Shown here one piece after another: positions 42,927-54,095 of a stretch of DNA of 64,000 nt. The stretch covers positions 49,533,569 through 49,597,568 of the forward strand of contig CM042085.1 of the NCBI GenBank assembly GCA_023512835.1, read 5' to 3'. The translations under genes and the position numbers were made by a program. Below the pieces are notes generated by a model. That model searched no databases. It had not been told where the DNA came from and saw nothing but the letters and a program-made list of their open reading frames with translations. This stretch comes from Taxillus chinensis (lineage: Eukaryota; Streptophyta; Magnoliopsida; Santalales; Loranthaceae). The first letter of the stretch is position 1; every line of letters begins with the position of its first letter.

Positions 42927-44763
42927 TGTAATGACCCGTGTGTAAGAAGTTAACCACAAACACCTTGGATGTTGGTGCACAAGTTTGAGGTAAGAGATGA
43001 GCCCAAGAGGGGACTTTTGGGAGGTGCATGTGACAAGTGATAACGTACATTTATGCCCTAGGAAGATGCTATGCATATACATGCGGTTTTTAAGTTGTTT
43101 TGGCAGATTTTGGAGCTCACTTTTGGTATAGCGAGATGGCCTCAAACAATTGGCGTGCAAGAACAAAAGTTGCTTAGAATGAGGTCCTCTATCTACCACA
43201 GAAATTTCAGAGCATTTGGAGCTGTACGTGAATTCACCCATTTCACGTGCAAGCATATTTTTGCTTCTCAGACCTCGACAAGATGCAAGGAGGCTTGGGG
43301 TGAAGTTTGAGTGCATTTGGAGCTGCACGCCAATTGGGGAATTGGCGTTCAAATTGGCATGCAGGCATGTTTTTGCATGGTTACCTTGGTTTTGTCGTTC
43401 TAATCATCTTTTCCCAAAGGACCATGTTGGAATTGTGAATATTTTGGTGTGTATGGATGTGGGAAGGTCATAGCTTGTTCCATCAAAACTACATCGTTTT
43501 GATCTTTGGGATTCACTTAATCAAAACTACGTCGTTTTGATGTTGTGTTGTTTATATAAGGAGGAGAAGCCCCTCTGTTTTAGGTTTAGGGTTTGTTGCT
43601 CCACCAGCCGTCGCGGAGAGAGATAGAGAGAGGGAAGGAGAGCTTCTGGTGGCTGCCGGAGCGTCTTGAGTGGGTGGTCGGAGTCTTACGTGGAAGCGGG
43701 AGCAGGAGAACATGCAAGGTAGGGGTTCTGTTCTTCCTAAATCCTCCTCTGTTCTAGGGTTCTAGGGTAAATTATGGATTACATCTGTTTATATATATAT
43801 ATGTAATCCATATAGGTGTGATCTCCTATATGGATGTTGGCCTTCAATGGCATTTTGGTGTGATTCTGTTGTTGCATGCTATATGTTCGATGAAATGCCT
43901 GTGTTAATATAGCTGTGTGTATATGCCTATTACATGTTTGGTAATATGCCTGTGTGGCTAGACTTGTGATTTGGTGTATGTATGCATGCTGGGTGTTTGT
44001 TCTATTGCCTGAATGACTGGGTTTGTGCACTGGTGAATGGGTGCACACCAAGTGTTTGGTTTTATGCTTAAGTGACCGTAGAGTGTGTTGTGTGCATGAC
44101 TGTGGTATCTGGCCTGAAGAGGCGGTTAAATTACTTTGCCTGGGAGGCGGTTAAACCAAGGGCCCTGAAGAGGCGGTTAAACTACTTTGCCTGAGAGGCG
44201 GTTAAATTAGTGGCCTGAAGAGGCGGTTAAATTACTTGCTTGAGATGTGGTTTGTTAGCCAGTGTGTGGTGGGGCTGGGGTTACGCCCGCTTGTGTGGAA
44301 TGTTTTATTTTCTTTTTCCTAATACTGTCACGTCACTACACCTGTGCACATGCATGTAGCCGCTAGGAACATGGTAAGGGTTGGGGAGACTTGATCCCTA
44401 CTGAGCTGTGGTTGCTCACCCCTCTTACTGTGTTTGCTTGTTTTCCAGGGACTTACAGGCGTTAGGTGGATACACCAAGGTGGAAGACCATCTTCATTTT
44501 ATTAGTCAGTTCAGTAATGTAATTTTATAATTTATGTAACCCCAAGGGGGGGAAATGTAATAAGGGATTGAACTGTAATATGGAACATGGTTGGTTTGTG
44601 ACCCCTTTGATATTTGAAATTAAATAAAGATGTGGCTTGTTTGTTTATTGTAATTGTTAGTTTTGCTCGTGTGGCATCCAGTAATCCAACCCCTTTACCC
44701 TCCGTGTGGGTGAACGGGGAGTCACGTACCGATTTCCTCGGGTCGGAAATCCGGGGCGTGACA
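42927..44763 (+). repeat. 5' LTR of A element
   Basis: 1837 bp, TGTAATGACCCG to GGGGCGTGACA. At 43038 it contains TGATAACG, the sequence that forms the very start of the Athila-like LTR, and from there it follows the shared U3 block. Palindromes are at 43482-43503 and 43520-43541, the TATA box at 43553-43559, a GA tract near 43615, and tandem GAAGAGGCGGTTAAA units at 44113-44235. Confidence 0.93.
43482..43560 (+). promoter_or_regulatory. LTR promoter of A element
   Basis: Two ATCAAAAC / GTTTTGAT palindromes (43482-43503 with centre TACATC, 43520-43541 with centre TACGTC) followed by TATATAA at 43553-43559. In the 5' LTR, so this is the expected promoter. Confidence 0.72.
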
Positions 44764-44766
44764 GTA

Positions 44767-44782
44767 TGGTATCAGAGCATGG
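44767..44782 (+). promoter_or_regulatory. Primer-binding site, initiator tRNA-Met (A element)
   Basis: TGGTATCAGAGCATGG, the standard plant initiator-Met primer site, 3 bp inside the LTR. It serves as the reference for the altered copies at 14477, 21156 and 24754. Confidence 0.93.
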
Positions 44783-45163
44783 TCTAGTTGGCCTAGGGTA
44801 GTGGGCGGACCTGGTTATCTTAAGTCCTTTGGAGGAGCCTGGAGGGACATGCCTGATCAACATGGTCCTCTTTGAGCCTCCAAGGTGTACTTAGGGTAGT
44901 CCAGTCTTGTGGTAGGATTTGCATGCATTGGCATTAGGGCACTAGTTGCATTTCTTTGTGAATGTGTGCTAAACTGTGGAAAATGTGGATAAGATAATAT
45001 GATTAAGTGTGAAATGTGCAACTCTAATTTGTTTAAATGTGATTGATACAATGTATGTGTGTATTGTCATGTGATAGTGGAATTGATCAGTGGGGTAGAG
45101 GTAGTGACGCGATAGATTATAAATTCATTTTGACGTTTGTGCTTCTTACTTCATGTAGTAAGA

Positions 45164-46312
45164 ATGCCGCCGAGGAGAGGGACACGTGCATCCGGGGCAG
45201 TGGCTGATGAGTCATCTACCCATGAGGGTCCGGGTGCGGGACAGTCCGTTGGAGGGCATGCGTTGTTGCTGGCACAGCTACGAGAAGGCATCCGGATGGA
45301 GGTATGAGAGCTACGGGAGGGACTCCGGCAGGAGGTTCGGGAGGAGGTGCGCCGTGAGATGGCAGCACAGCAGGTGGTACCACCACCACCACCACCACCA
45401 GTAGGGGAGCTGCCTCATGAGCGTGAGAGTTCGCTGGGTGGTGTACCGACTCATGCAGAGGATGACGTGGTGACACGGTTCCGAAAGGAACAACCTCCAC
45501 GATTCAAGGGGGAAGGAGATCCCGTGGTAGTTGAGCAGTGGTTGAGGCAGATCGAGCATGTGTTCTCCTTTCTCCTGCCCCAGGAAGAGGATAAGGTGCG
45601 ACTGGCCATTCGGCAGCTGGAGGGGGATGCTTTGGAGTGGTGGACGAGTGTCGCGGGGAGCTGTGCGGTGCAACTCATGCTTTGGGAGGAGTTCTTGCAA
45701 CTCTTCTATGATGAGTTCTTCCCGGAATCAGTGAGATGGCAGAAGAGGGAAGAATTCGGCAGCTTGAAGTAGGGATCCTGGACGGTACCTGAGTATGAGC
45801 GGGAGTTCCGGAGCTTGAGTAGGTTTGCTCCTGAGACTGTGGCAAGGGAGGACCTGAAGGCCCACAAGTTCACTTTGGGCCTTAGGCTAGCCCTTAGGCA
45901 GAGGGCGGCAATTCTACGCTTGAGGACCTATGCTGAGGTTGGGGAGACGGCCCGTATAGCCGAGAGAGAGCTGGATGATGGGAGGCAGGCCCATCAGGGT
46001 CGCCAGTTGCAGAGTGGGCCTGACCGAGATGTAGGGCCCAAGAGGCTCAAGACGGAGGAGAGGGATGGCAGTTCTTTTCGCAGTCGGGGTCAGACATCTG
46101 TGAACCCTGGGAGGTTCACCTTTGGCGGCGGAAGACAGGGTGGTCCATCTGGGGGTCTACCTAGCAGTTGTCACTGCTGTGGAGAGCAGGGTCACTTCAA
46201 GGGGGAGTGCCCCAAGAAGGACTGGCGCTGCAACAAATGTGGACGAGAGGGCCATTTGCGTCGGGTTTGCAGGAGTGGCAACAGGGGAGCGGGGGCGTGG
46301 CATCCAGCGTGA
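45164..46312 (+). pseudogene. gag: A element gag with two zinc knuckles
   Basis: Structural protein of the particle. The ATG at 45164 encodes MPPRRGTRASG. A charged N-terminus (REEVRREMAAQQVV plus a Pro run) is followed by capsid (VTRFRKEQPPRFKGEGDPVVVEQWLRQIEHVF, LEGDALEWWTSVAG, RWQKREEFGSLK, ALRQRAAILRLRTYAEVGETARIAEREL). Two CX2CX4HX4C knuckles lie at about 46169-46270 (CHCCGEQGHFKGEC, CNKCGREGHLRRVC). In-frame stops are TGA at 45305-45307 and TAG at 45770-45772 (CAG in T3). The frame ends at 46312, and downstream gag-pro linker sequence continues in another frame (to 46530). Confidence 0.9.
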
Positions 46313-46507
46313 GGAGTGATGCTAGCTTCCGTGCACCAGCTGAGAGACCAGTTCGTCGGTGGCAAGCAAGCCAGGCAGGATCCGGTCGGACCCGACCTCG
46401 GGGGAGGCCAGAGCGACAAGCAGCCGATCTTAGAGGCATTCAGGGCGGGAGCCGCCCAGTGAGTGAGCCGACCAGTGGCACGGGCCAAGGGAGGGTGTTT
46501 GTACTGA

Positions 46508-47053
46508 ATGCGACACCCCAGGGAGACTGAGCTACCACCTTCACCGGCAGAGGAGGGAGCAGGACCATCGGTGGTTAGAGGTACTCTTTTGATCTCCCGC
46601 ATGCTTGCTTCTGTTCTTTTCGATACGGGTGCATCGCGTTCTTTTATTGCTAAGCTTATAGTTGAGGGCTTGGGGCTAACGTGTGTTAAGGCGGAGAGGC
46701 CCTTAGTTGTAGAGTCTTCGATGGGAGGTATGATTGAGGTGCGACATGTTTGCCGCGGTTGTGTGTTAACCATGGGTGATGTGGAACTGAGCTTCGACTT
46801 GCATGTGATGCCTTTGCGTACTTTTGACCTGATCTTGGGTATGGATTGGCTTATGGTTTTCCAAGCCAAGATAGACTGTTACCGGCAGCGTGTATCCTTC
46901 GTGTCACCCGCAGAAACCTCTTGTACCCTACAAGGGGAGTGGGATCATGAGGCGAGTCGAGCTGGGCCAGTGTTGGACCAGTGGGGTGCCATTACCCACA
47001 GGTTGGCGGCCCTGACCTTTGCTGAGGAGGGGAAGGTGGAAAAGAGGGTGTGA
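46508..47053 (+). pseudogene. pol: A element aspartic protease
   Basis: Open over 181 codons. The active site FDTGASRSFIAKLIVEGLG is at about 46619-46675, with DTGAS at 46622-46636, followed by GDVELSFDLHVMPLRTFDLILGMDWLMVFQAKIDCYRQRVSFVSPA. This is the usual length and layout of a chromovirus protease. A TGA at 47051-47053 cuts the linker to RT. The catalytic domain itself looks intact. Confidence 0.88.
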
Positions 47054-47059
47054 CCCGCT

Positions 47060-48640
47060 GTTGTGGACCAATTTTAGGATGTTTTTCCTGAAGAGTTGAG
47101 GAGTTTGTCACCTAAGAGGAGTGTGGAGTTCACCATTGAGTTGGTGCCGGGGACGGGTCCGATTTCCCAAGTAGCGTATCGTATGGGGCCAGCCGAGCTG
47201 AGGGAGCTGCAGAGGCAAATAGAGGAGTTGGGGGACCAGGGGTATATCAGACCGAGTACCTCACCCTGGGGTGCTCGGTGCTCTTTGCTAAGAAGGCTGA
47301 TGGCACGCTTCGTCTTTGCATCGACTACAGGAAGCTGAATTCGGTGGATCGTGAAGAACAAGTACCCGTTGCCTCGGATAGATGACCTGTTTGACCAATT
47401 GAGTGGGGCCCAGTGGTTTTCCAAAATAGATTTACGGTCGGGGTATCACCAGCTCAGGGTTAGGGAGGAGGACATCCCTAAGACGGTTTTTCGATGCAGG
47501 TATGGGCATTATGAGTGGGTAGTGTTGCCTTTCGGGCTCACTAATGCGCCAGCGGTGTTCATGCATTTGATGAACCAGGTCTTTGCTCCATACTTGGATT
47601 CGTTTGTGGTGGTGTTTATTGATGACATCTTGGTGTATTCCAAGACCGAGAAGGAGCATGTGGAGCACTTGGCAACAGTGTTGCAAACCTTGAGGGACCA
47701 GCAGCTGTTTGCTAAGTTTAGCAAGTGTGAGTTTTGGCTGCAGGAGGTTCACTTTCTTGGCCATGTGGTGTCAGCTGAGGGAGTTAGGGTGGACCCAGCC
47801 AAGATTGAGGCTGTGGCGTCGTGGGCGAGGCCAACCAACGTTTTTGAGATTCGTAGTTTTCTTGGCTTGGCAGGCTATTATCGTCATTTTGTAGAGGGAT
47901 TCTCCCGTTTGGCAGCTCCTATGACGGCGATGACTCGGAAGGGAGTGAAGTTTGAGTGGACGGACAAGTGCCAGCAGGCGTTTGAGGCTCTCAAAACTCG
48001 TTTGACCACTGCACCTGCGTTGAGGTTGCCTAGGGAGGATATTCCGTATGAGGTATTTTGCGATGCGTCCAGGGTTGGTTTGGGGTGTGTGCTTATGCAG
48101 GAGCACAGTGTGGTAGCTTATGGGTCAAGGCAGCTGAAGCCTCATGAGCAGAATTACCCTACCCATGATCTTGAGTTGGCCGCTGTCATCTTCGCCCTGA
48201 AGAGTTGGCAACATTACCTTTTGGGGGAGAAGTTCGTGTTGTTCTCAGATCACAAGAGCCTTCAGTACATCTTTACTCAGAAGGACTTGAATTTGAGACA
48301 AAGGAGATGGGCGGAGTATTTGCAGACCTTTGACTTTACTCTTGCCTATACCCCGGGCAAGGGTAATGTTGTGGCTGACGCATTGAGCAGAAAAGGGAAA
48401 GCTGAGGTGGCCGTGAGAGAGTGGAAGCTGATGGAGCAGTTGGCGATGTTGCAGCTGCAGCCTGTTGTTCATGATGGTGGGACAGTCCTGAGTCCTTTGG
48501 TGGTTGTGCCTGAGTTGTACCAGCGCGTCCGGGAGGAACAGTTGGGTGGCATTGAGTGTGAGGTTCTCCGTGCCCGTATTGAGGCTGGAGAGCTATCTGA
48601 GGATTGGACAGAGGGTCTTGAGCATGAGTTGTCTTTTTAG
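47060..48640 (+). pseudogene. pol: A element reverse transcriptase and RNase H
   Basis: The RT N-terminus is at 47096-47275 ([41 protein letters not shown]). A 1-nt deletion near 47277 and another shift near 47345 break the fingers. From 47351 a 429-codon open frame holds [24 protein letters not shown] [15 protein letters not shown], the catalytic FIDD (47615-47626), the thumb ([24 protein letters not shown]), and RNase H ([72 protein letters not shown]). It ends at a TAG (48638-48640) where related copies have CAG. Confidence 0.92.
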
Positions 48641-49951
48641 GGGCGGTTGGTACTGGCTTCTTCCCTCAGCGATGAGGTGATGAGGGAGTTTCACCAGTCT
48701 AGAGTTGCTGTGCACCCAGGAGGTACGAAGATGTACCATGCGCTTCGAGGACATTTTTGGTGGCCTGGGATGAAACGCGATGTGGCTACTTTTATTTCGC
48801 GGTGCCTCACGTGTCAGCAGGTGAAGGCTGAGCATCAGCGGCCGGCGGGCATGTTACAGCCCTTGCCCATAGCGGAGTGGAAGTGGGACCACATAGCAAT
48901 GGATTTTGTGACTGGTCTTCCACCCACCATAGGGAGGAAAGATATGATTTGGGTGATTGTGGATCGACTCACAAAGTCAGCCCATTTCCTGGTTGTTCGC
49001 GAGCGGGACTCTATTGGGACCTTGAGTCATCTTTACATGAACGAGATTGTGAGACTACATGGAGTACCATCATCGGTTGTCTCTGACCGGGATTCGAGCT
49101 TCACTTCCCGTTTCTGGGCAGGTTTGCAGGAGGCTATGGGGACCAAACTTCACTTGAGTACAGCCTTTCACCCTGCGACTGACGGCCAGACAGAGAGGAC
49201 GAATCAGACTTTGGAGGACATGTTACGGGCCTGTGTGTTAGATTTTGGGGGTTCGTGGGCGACTCACCTTCCTTTGGTGGAGTTTGCCTACAACAACAGT
49301 TATCAGGCATCCATTGGGATGGCTCCTTTTGAGGCGTTGTATGGGCGGCCGTGTCGATCACCTTTGTGTTGGACCGAGGTGGGGGAGACAGCTCTCTTGG
49401 GACCACAGTTGGTTCACGAGGCTACCGAGAAGGTTAAGTTGATTCGTCAGCGTTTGTTATCAGCTCAAAGTCGGCAGAAATCTTATGTGGATCAGCGGCG
49501 GCGACCTTTGGAGTTTTCTGTTGGTGATCATGTGTTTCTTCATATTTCTCCACGTCGTGGACATCGACGGTTTGGGCGAGGTTCCAAGCTATCTCCGCGG
49601 TTTATTGGTCCTTTTGAGATTCTGGATCATGTGGGGCCTGTGGCCTACCGGTTAGCATTACCACCGCGGCTGAGTCGAGTGCACAACGTGTTTCACGTGT
49701 CCCAATTGCAGAAGTATCACCCTGACCCCACTCATGTGATCGATTGGGGGACATTAAACATTGAGGATGACATGTCCGTTGTTGAGGCCCCTATCCGTAT
49801 CCTAGATCGGCGAGAGAAGCTTTTGAGTGGTCGTGCTATTCCTTTGGTTCGCGTGCTGTGGCAGCACCGTGGCATTGAGGAGGAGACATGGGAACGTGAG
49901 TCTGTGATGCGTGAGCAACACCCAGCATTGTTCAAGGACGAACAATCTTAA
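48641..49951 (+). pseudogene. pol: A element integrase with chromodomain-like tail (open, 434 codons)
   Basis: Downstream of the TAG the frame is continuous. The HHCC domain has HPGGTKMYHALRGHFWWPGMKRDV and SRCLTCQQVKAEHQ. The DDE core has MDFVTGLPPTIGRKDMIWVIVDRLTKSAHF, VSDRDSSFTSRFWAGLQEAMG and TDGQTERTNQTLEDMLRA. The C-terminal domain has GDHVFLHISPRRGHRRFG and KLSPRFIGPFEIL, followed by HNVFHVSQL and the chromodomain-like VVEAPIRILDRREKLLSG, PLVRVLWQHRGIEEETWERE. All catalytic and zinc residues I can identify are present. It is called a pseudogene only because it is cut off from RT by the TAG and lacks its own start. Confidence 0.92.
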
Positions 49952-50263
49952 GTGTGGGAGGTGGCTGTTGGCCAAGGGATAGTGATGTGTTTTCTTGTAT
50001 TAGTTGTGTATGATTTGGTGTATTTGTTTTGTCTTTTAGACATGTGTTCATAATTGTGATGTGTTTTGAGATGTGTATTTGTGACATGCGGATATGTGTT
50101 GTTATGGATTATGGTGGTACCTTGTTATGTGCTGTTATGTGCTGTGCGCGGTGTATGACCCATTTGGGTGTTGTGGCTCACCGTGTGGCAAATGGGTAGC
50201 TTGTGTTTGTTTTCCTCGTATGTCATTTCTTCTCGAGGACGAAAAGTCTTAAGGGGGAGAGGA
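49952..50263 (+). other. A element 3' untranslated segment and polypurine tract
   Basis: Non-coding. It ends in AAGGGGGAGAGGA (50251-50263) against the 3' LTR. TCGAGGACGAA occurs both here (50233) and, as TCAAGGACGAA, at the integrase stop (49931). Confidence 0.8.
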
Positions 50264-51458
50264 TGTAATGACCCGCGTGTAAGAAGTTAACCACAAACAC
50301 CTTGGATGTTGGTGCACAAGTTTGAGGTAAGAGATGAGCCCAAGAGGGTACTTTTGGGAGGTGCATGTGACAAGTGATAACGTACATTTATGCCCTAGGA
50401 AGATGCTATGCATATACATGCGGTTTTAAGCTATTTTGGCAGATTTTGGAGCTCACTTTTGGTATAGTAGATGGCCTCAAACAATTGGCGTGCAAGAACA
50501 AAAGTTGCTTAGAATGAGGTCCTCGACCTACCACAGAAATTTCAGACCATTTGGAGCTGCACGTAAATTCACCCATTTCACGTGCAAGCATATTTTTGCT
50601 TCTCAGACCTCTACAAGATGCAAGGAGGCTTGGGGTGAAGTTTGAGTGCATTTGGAGCTGCACGCCAATTGGGGAATTGGCATTCAAATTGGCCTGCAGG
50701 CATGTTTTTGCATGGTTACCTTGGTTTTGTCGTTCTAATCATCTTTTCCCAAAGGACCATGTTGGAATTGTGAATATTTTGGTGATGTGGGAAGGTCATA
50801 GCTTGTTCCATCAAAACTATGTCGTTTTGATGCTGGGATTCACTTAATCAAAACTACGTCGTTTTGATGTTGTGTTGTCTATATAAGGAGGTGAAGCCCC
50901 TCTGTTTTAGGTTTAGGGTTTGTTGCTCCACCAGCCGTTGCGGAGAGAGAGAGAGAGAGAGGGAAAGAGAGCTTCTGGTGGCTGCCGGAGCGTCTTGCGT
51001 GAGTGGTCGGAGTCTTGCGTGGAAGCGGGAGTAGGAGAACATACAAGGTAGGGGTTCTATTCTTCCTAAGTCCTTCTCTGTTCTAGGGTTCTAGGGTAGA
51101 TTATGGATTACATCTGTTTATATATATATATGTAATCCATATAGGTGTGATCTCCTATATGGATGTTGGCCTTCAATGGCATTTTGGTGTGATTCTGTTG
51201 TTGCATGCTATATGTTCGATGAAATGCCTGTGTGAATATAGCTGTGTGTATATGCCTATTACATGTTTGGTAATATGCCTGTGTGGCTGGACTTGTGATT
51301 TGGTGTATGTATGCATGCTGGGTGTTTGTTCTATTGCCTGAATGGCTGGGTTTGTGCACTAGTGAATGGGTGCACACCAAGTGTTTGGTTTTATGCTTAA
51401 GTGACCGTAGTGTGTATTGTGTGCATGACTGTGGTATCTGTCCTGAAGAGGCGGTTAA
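50264..51458 (+). repeat. 3' LTR of A element, first part
   Basis: Starts TGTAATGACCCGCG. It includes TGATAACG at 50375, palindromes at 50810-50831 and 50847-50868, and TATATAA at 50880-50886. It is interrupted at 51459, inside the GAAGAGGCGGTTAA minisatellite, by a reversed solo LTR. Confidence 0.92.
51454..51458. repeat. Target-site duplication GTTAA, left copy
   Basis: Repeated exactly at 53454-53458. Confidence 0.92.
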
Positions 51459-52858
51459 TGTCACGCCCCAATTTCCTTCCACTTGGAAATGAGTAGTGAC
51501 TGCCCATGCCCGCACCCGAAGGGACAAGGGGTTGGTGCAAGCACCTTAAAAGGACTTCTAGCACGGGTGCTGTCCCAAACCTGCACAATCAGGCTAACAT
51601 GCCAAGGGGCATGCTCCTGCTCCCAAACCATGCACACAAACACAAATTGAATAACAACATCTCATTTTATTTCATTTCAAAGACTAAATGTTTATTACAA
51701 CCCAGTCGGGGAAAAACCCCTATGAAGCCATCAATAAAACCAAACCAAAATCCAAACACGTAAAACCAAAGTACAACAAAGGAAATAATATAAAACTTTC
51801 AGCCTCAGGGGCCTAGCTCCTCGGCCTTCACCTACCCCGCTAAACCCTGCAAAAGAACAGTTTATAGGAGGGGTGAGCAAACCACGGCTCAGTAGGGATC
51901 CGGTCTCCCCGGACTCGTCCCGTTGTACAACATGCATGATATGTGTATGCTTGTGCTCGTGTCGTGCCTAAGGCTAACGCAGCAAACATCACCCAGTAAA
52001 CACTCTTTACCCGAACCCGCACCGAAGGGCGAGAGGACACCCCGCCACCACGGCGACATGACATACCACATTCAGGCGAATGTTGCATGGACACCAATGC
52101 AACATTTTCCACCCGAGTCGGATATGGTCAACCACCTCCTCGGGCGCCATATCTACCCTCAGGAATGGGTGTAAACTTAGCCCACCGTCGTGAGTGCTAC
52201 ACCGAGACTCAGGACCACGTCCTGGCCAAATCTCAAAGGGGTCCAGGTATTGTGCCTGGCCCATATCTCAGCTGGTCTCAAACAGATCAACGAAACGGCA
52301 TAACATTACATCTCAACATGTAAGCTCGACCAGGCATTTACACTTTATCTCGGAAGGACCAACAGGGTCAGGATACAAGCCACACACATCAGCCTCACAG
52401 GCTTAAAATCAAATACAAATCAAACACAAGACACACCAGGTCACACAGGTATATCATCAAACACCCATATACAAGGTCTCACAGGTATTATATTGAACAC
52501 ATGGCATGCAGGCCTCACAGACATTTTATCAAACACATAGTGTGCAGGCCTCACAGATATTCTATCAAACACATAGTGTGCAGGCCTCACAGACATTCTA
52601 TCAAACACATGGTGGGCATAAACAAACCCAGAAAATCCTCAAGCCAAATTCAACATCAGAATCAACAGAACATGCCACTGAAGGCCAACATCCATATAGG
52701 AGATCACACCTATATGGATTTACATATATATATAGGTGTATATCCTAAAACAGGGGAGAGTTTGGAAGAACATGAATCCCTACCTCAGGCTTTTGTCCTA
52801 ACCTCCACGCTAGACAGCTCCCAACGACGCGAACCACCACGGCAACTGCCCGGAGATC

Positions 52859-52889
<31 letters not shown>

Positions 52890-53453
52890 GGCAGCAGCTG
52901 CAGCAAAGGAACACAAGAACCCTAAACTCAAACTCAAGCCCTCATTATATAGACACTACCCACATCAAAACGACGTAGTTTTGATTAAGTAAACCCAGGA
53001 TCAAAACGACGTAGTTTTGATCACACAAGTTAGCACCTTTCCGCACCCATATAGGCCAAACTACTCAGAATTTCAACATGGTCCTTTGGAGAAAGATCAT
53101 TAGAATGTCAAAACCAAGGGAACCATGCAAAAATATGGCTGCACGCCAATTTGCACGTGAATTCCCAATTCACGTGCAACTCCAAATGGACTCCAAATGC
53201 TCTCAAACTTCACCCCTAGCCTCCTTGCATCATTTAGAAGACAATCACACTTGCACGTGAATTGGACCCATATCACGTGCACCTCACATACACGTCCGTT
53301 TGGCCTGAAACTTCTGTGGTAGATAAAGGACATCATTCTAAGCATCTTTCCTTTTGCACGTGAATTCATTTGAGCCCATTCACTAGGTCAAAATCTAGAA
53401 AAACTCTACTCAGAAGGCAAAACTGTGACTAACTCAAGGTACGGGTCCTTACA
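51459..53453 (-). mobile_element. Solo LTR of the B2 family, reversed
   Basis: 1995 bp, plus strand TGTCACGCCCC to CCTTACA. It is homologous along its length to the LTRs at 7068 and 14492, with no internal sequence and an exact 5-bp duplication (GTTAA). This is the product expected from recombination between the two LTRs of a full insertion. The promoter block is kept: palindromes at 52964-52985 and 53000-53021, TATATAA on the minus strand at 52945-52951, and a CT tract near 52860-52885. Tandem GTGTGCAGGCCTCACAGA units lie at 52510-52610. Confidence 0.93.
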
Positions 53454-54090
53454 GTTAAATTACTTTGCCTGGGAGGCGGTTAAACCAGTGGCCTGAAGAG
53501 GCGGTTAAACTACTTTGCCTGAGAGGCGGTTAAATCAGTGGCCTGAAGAGGCGGTTAAATTACTTGCTTGAGATGTGGTTTGTTAGCCAGTGTGGGTGGG
53601 GCTGGGGTTACGCCCGCTTGTGTGGAATGTTTTATTTTCTTTTTCCTAATACTGCCACGTCACTACACCTGTGCACATGCATGTAGCCGCTAGGAACATG
53701 GGAAGGGTTGGGGAGACTTGATCCATACTGAGCTGTGGTTGCTCACCCCTCCTACTGTGTTTGCTTGTTTTCTAGGGACTTACAGGCGTTAGGTGGATAC
53801 ACCAAGGTGGAAGACCATCTTCATTTTATTAGTCAGTTCGGTAATGTAATTTTATAATTTATGTAACCCCAAGGGGGGGAAATGTAATAAGGAATTGAAC
53901 TGTAATATGGAACATGGTTGGTTTGTGACCTCTTTGATGTTTGAAATTAAATAAAGATGTGGCTTGTTTGTTTATTGTAATTGTTAGTTTTGCTCGTGTG
54001 GCATCCAGTAATCCAACCCCTTTACCCTCCGTGTGGGTGAACGGGGAGTCACGTACCGGTTTCCCCGGGTCGGAAATCCGGGGCGTGACA
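53454..54090 (+). repeat. 3' LTR of A element, second part
   Basis: Begins with the second GTTAA copy (53454-53458) and continues the GGCGGTTAAA minisatellite and LTR end to GGGGCGTGACA at 54090. It matches 44140-44763. Confidence 0.92.
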
Positions 54091-54095
54091 GCAGT
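54091..54095. repeat. Target-site duplication, right copy (GCAGT)
   Basis: Partner of GCAAT at 42922-42926. Ogre-1 suggests GCAGT is the original sequence. Confidence 0.88.

Larger units (their letters stand above)
42927..54090 (+). mobile_element. Tekay/Del-like chromovirus inserted in Ogre-2 ORF1 (A element)
   Basis: Full element: 5' LTR 42927-44763, primer site, gag, protease, RT/RNase H, integrase, polypurine tract, and a 3' LTR 50264-54090 that is itself split by a solo LTR (51459-53453). Without that insertion the 3' LTR is about 1827 bp and very similar to the 5' LTR, pointing to a recent insertion. It is the best-preserved Tekay-like copy in the window, with four in-frame stops and a few 1-nt shifts. 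Confidence 0.93.
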
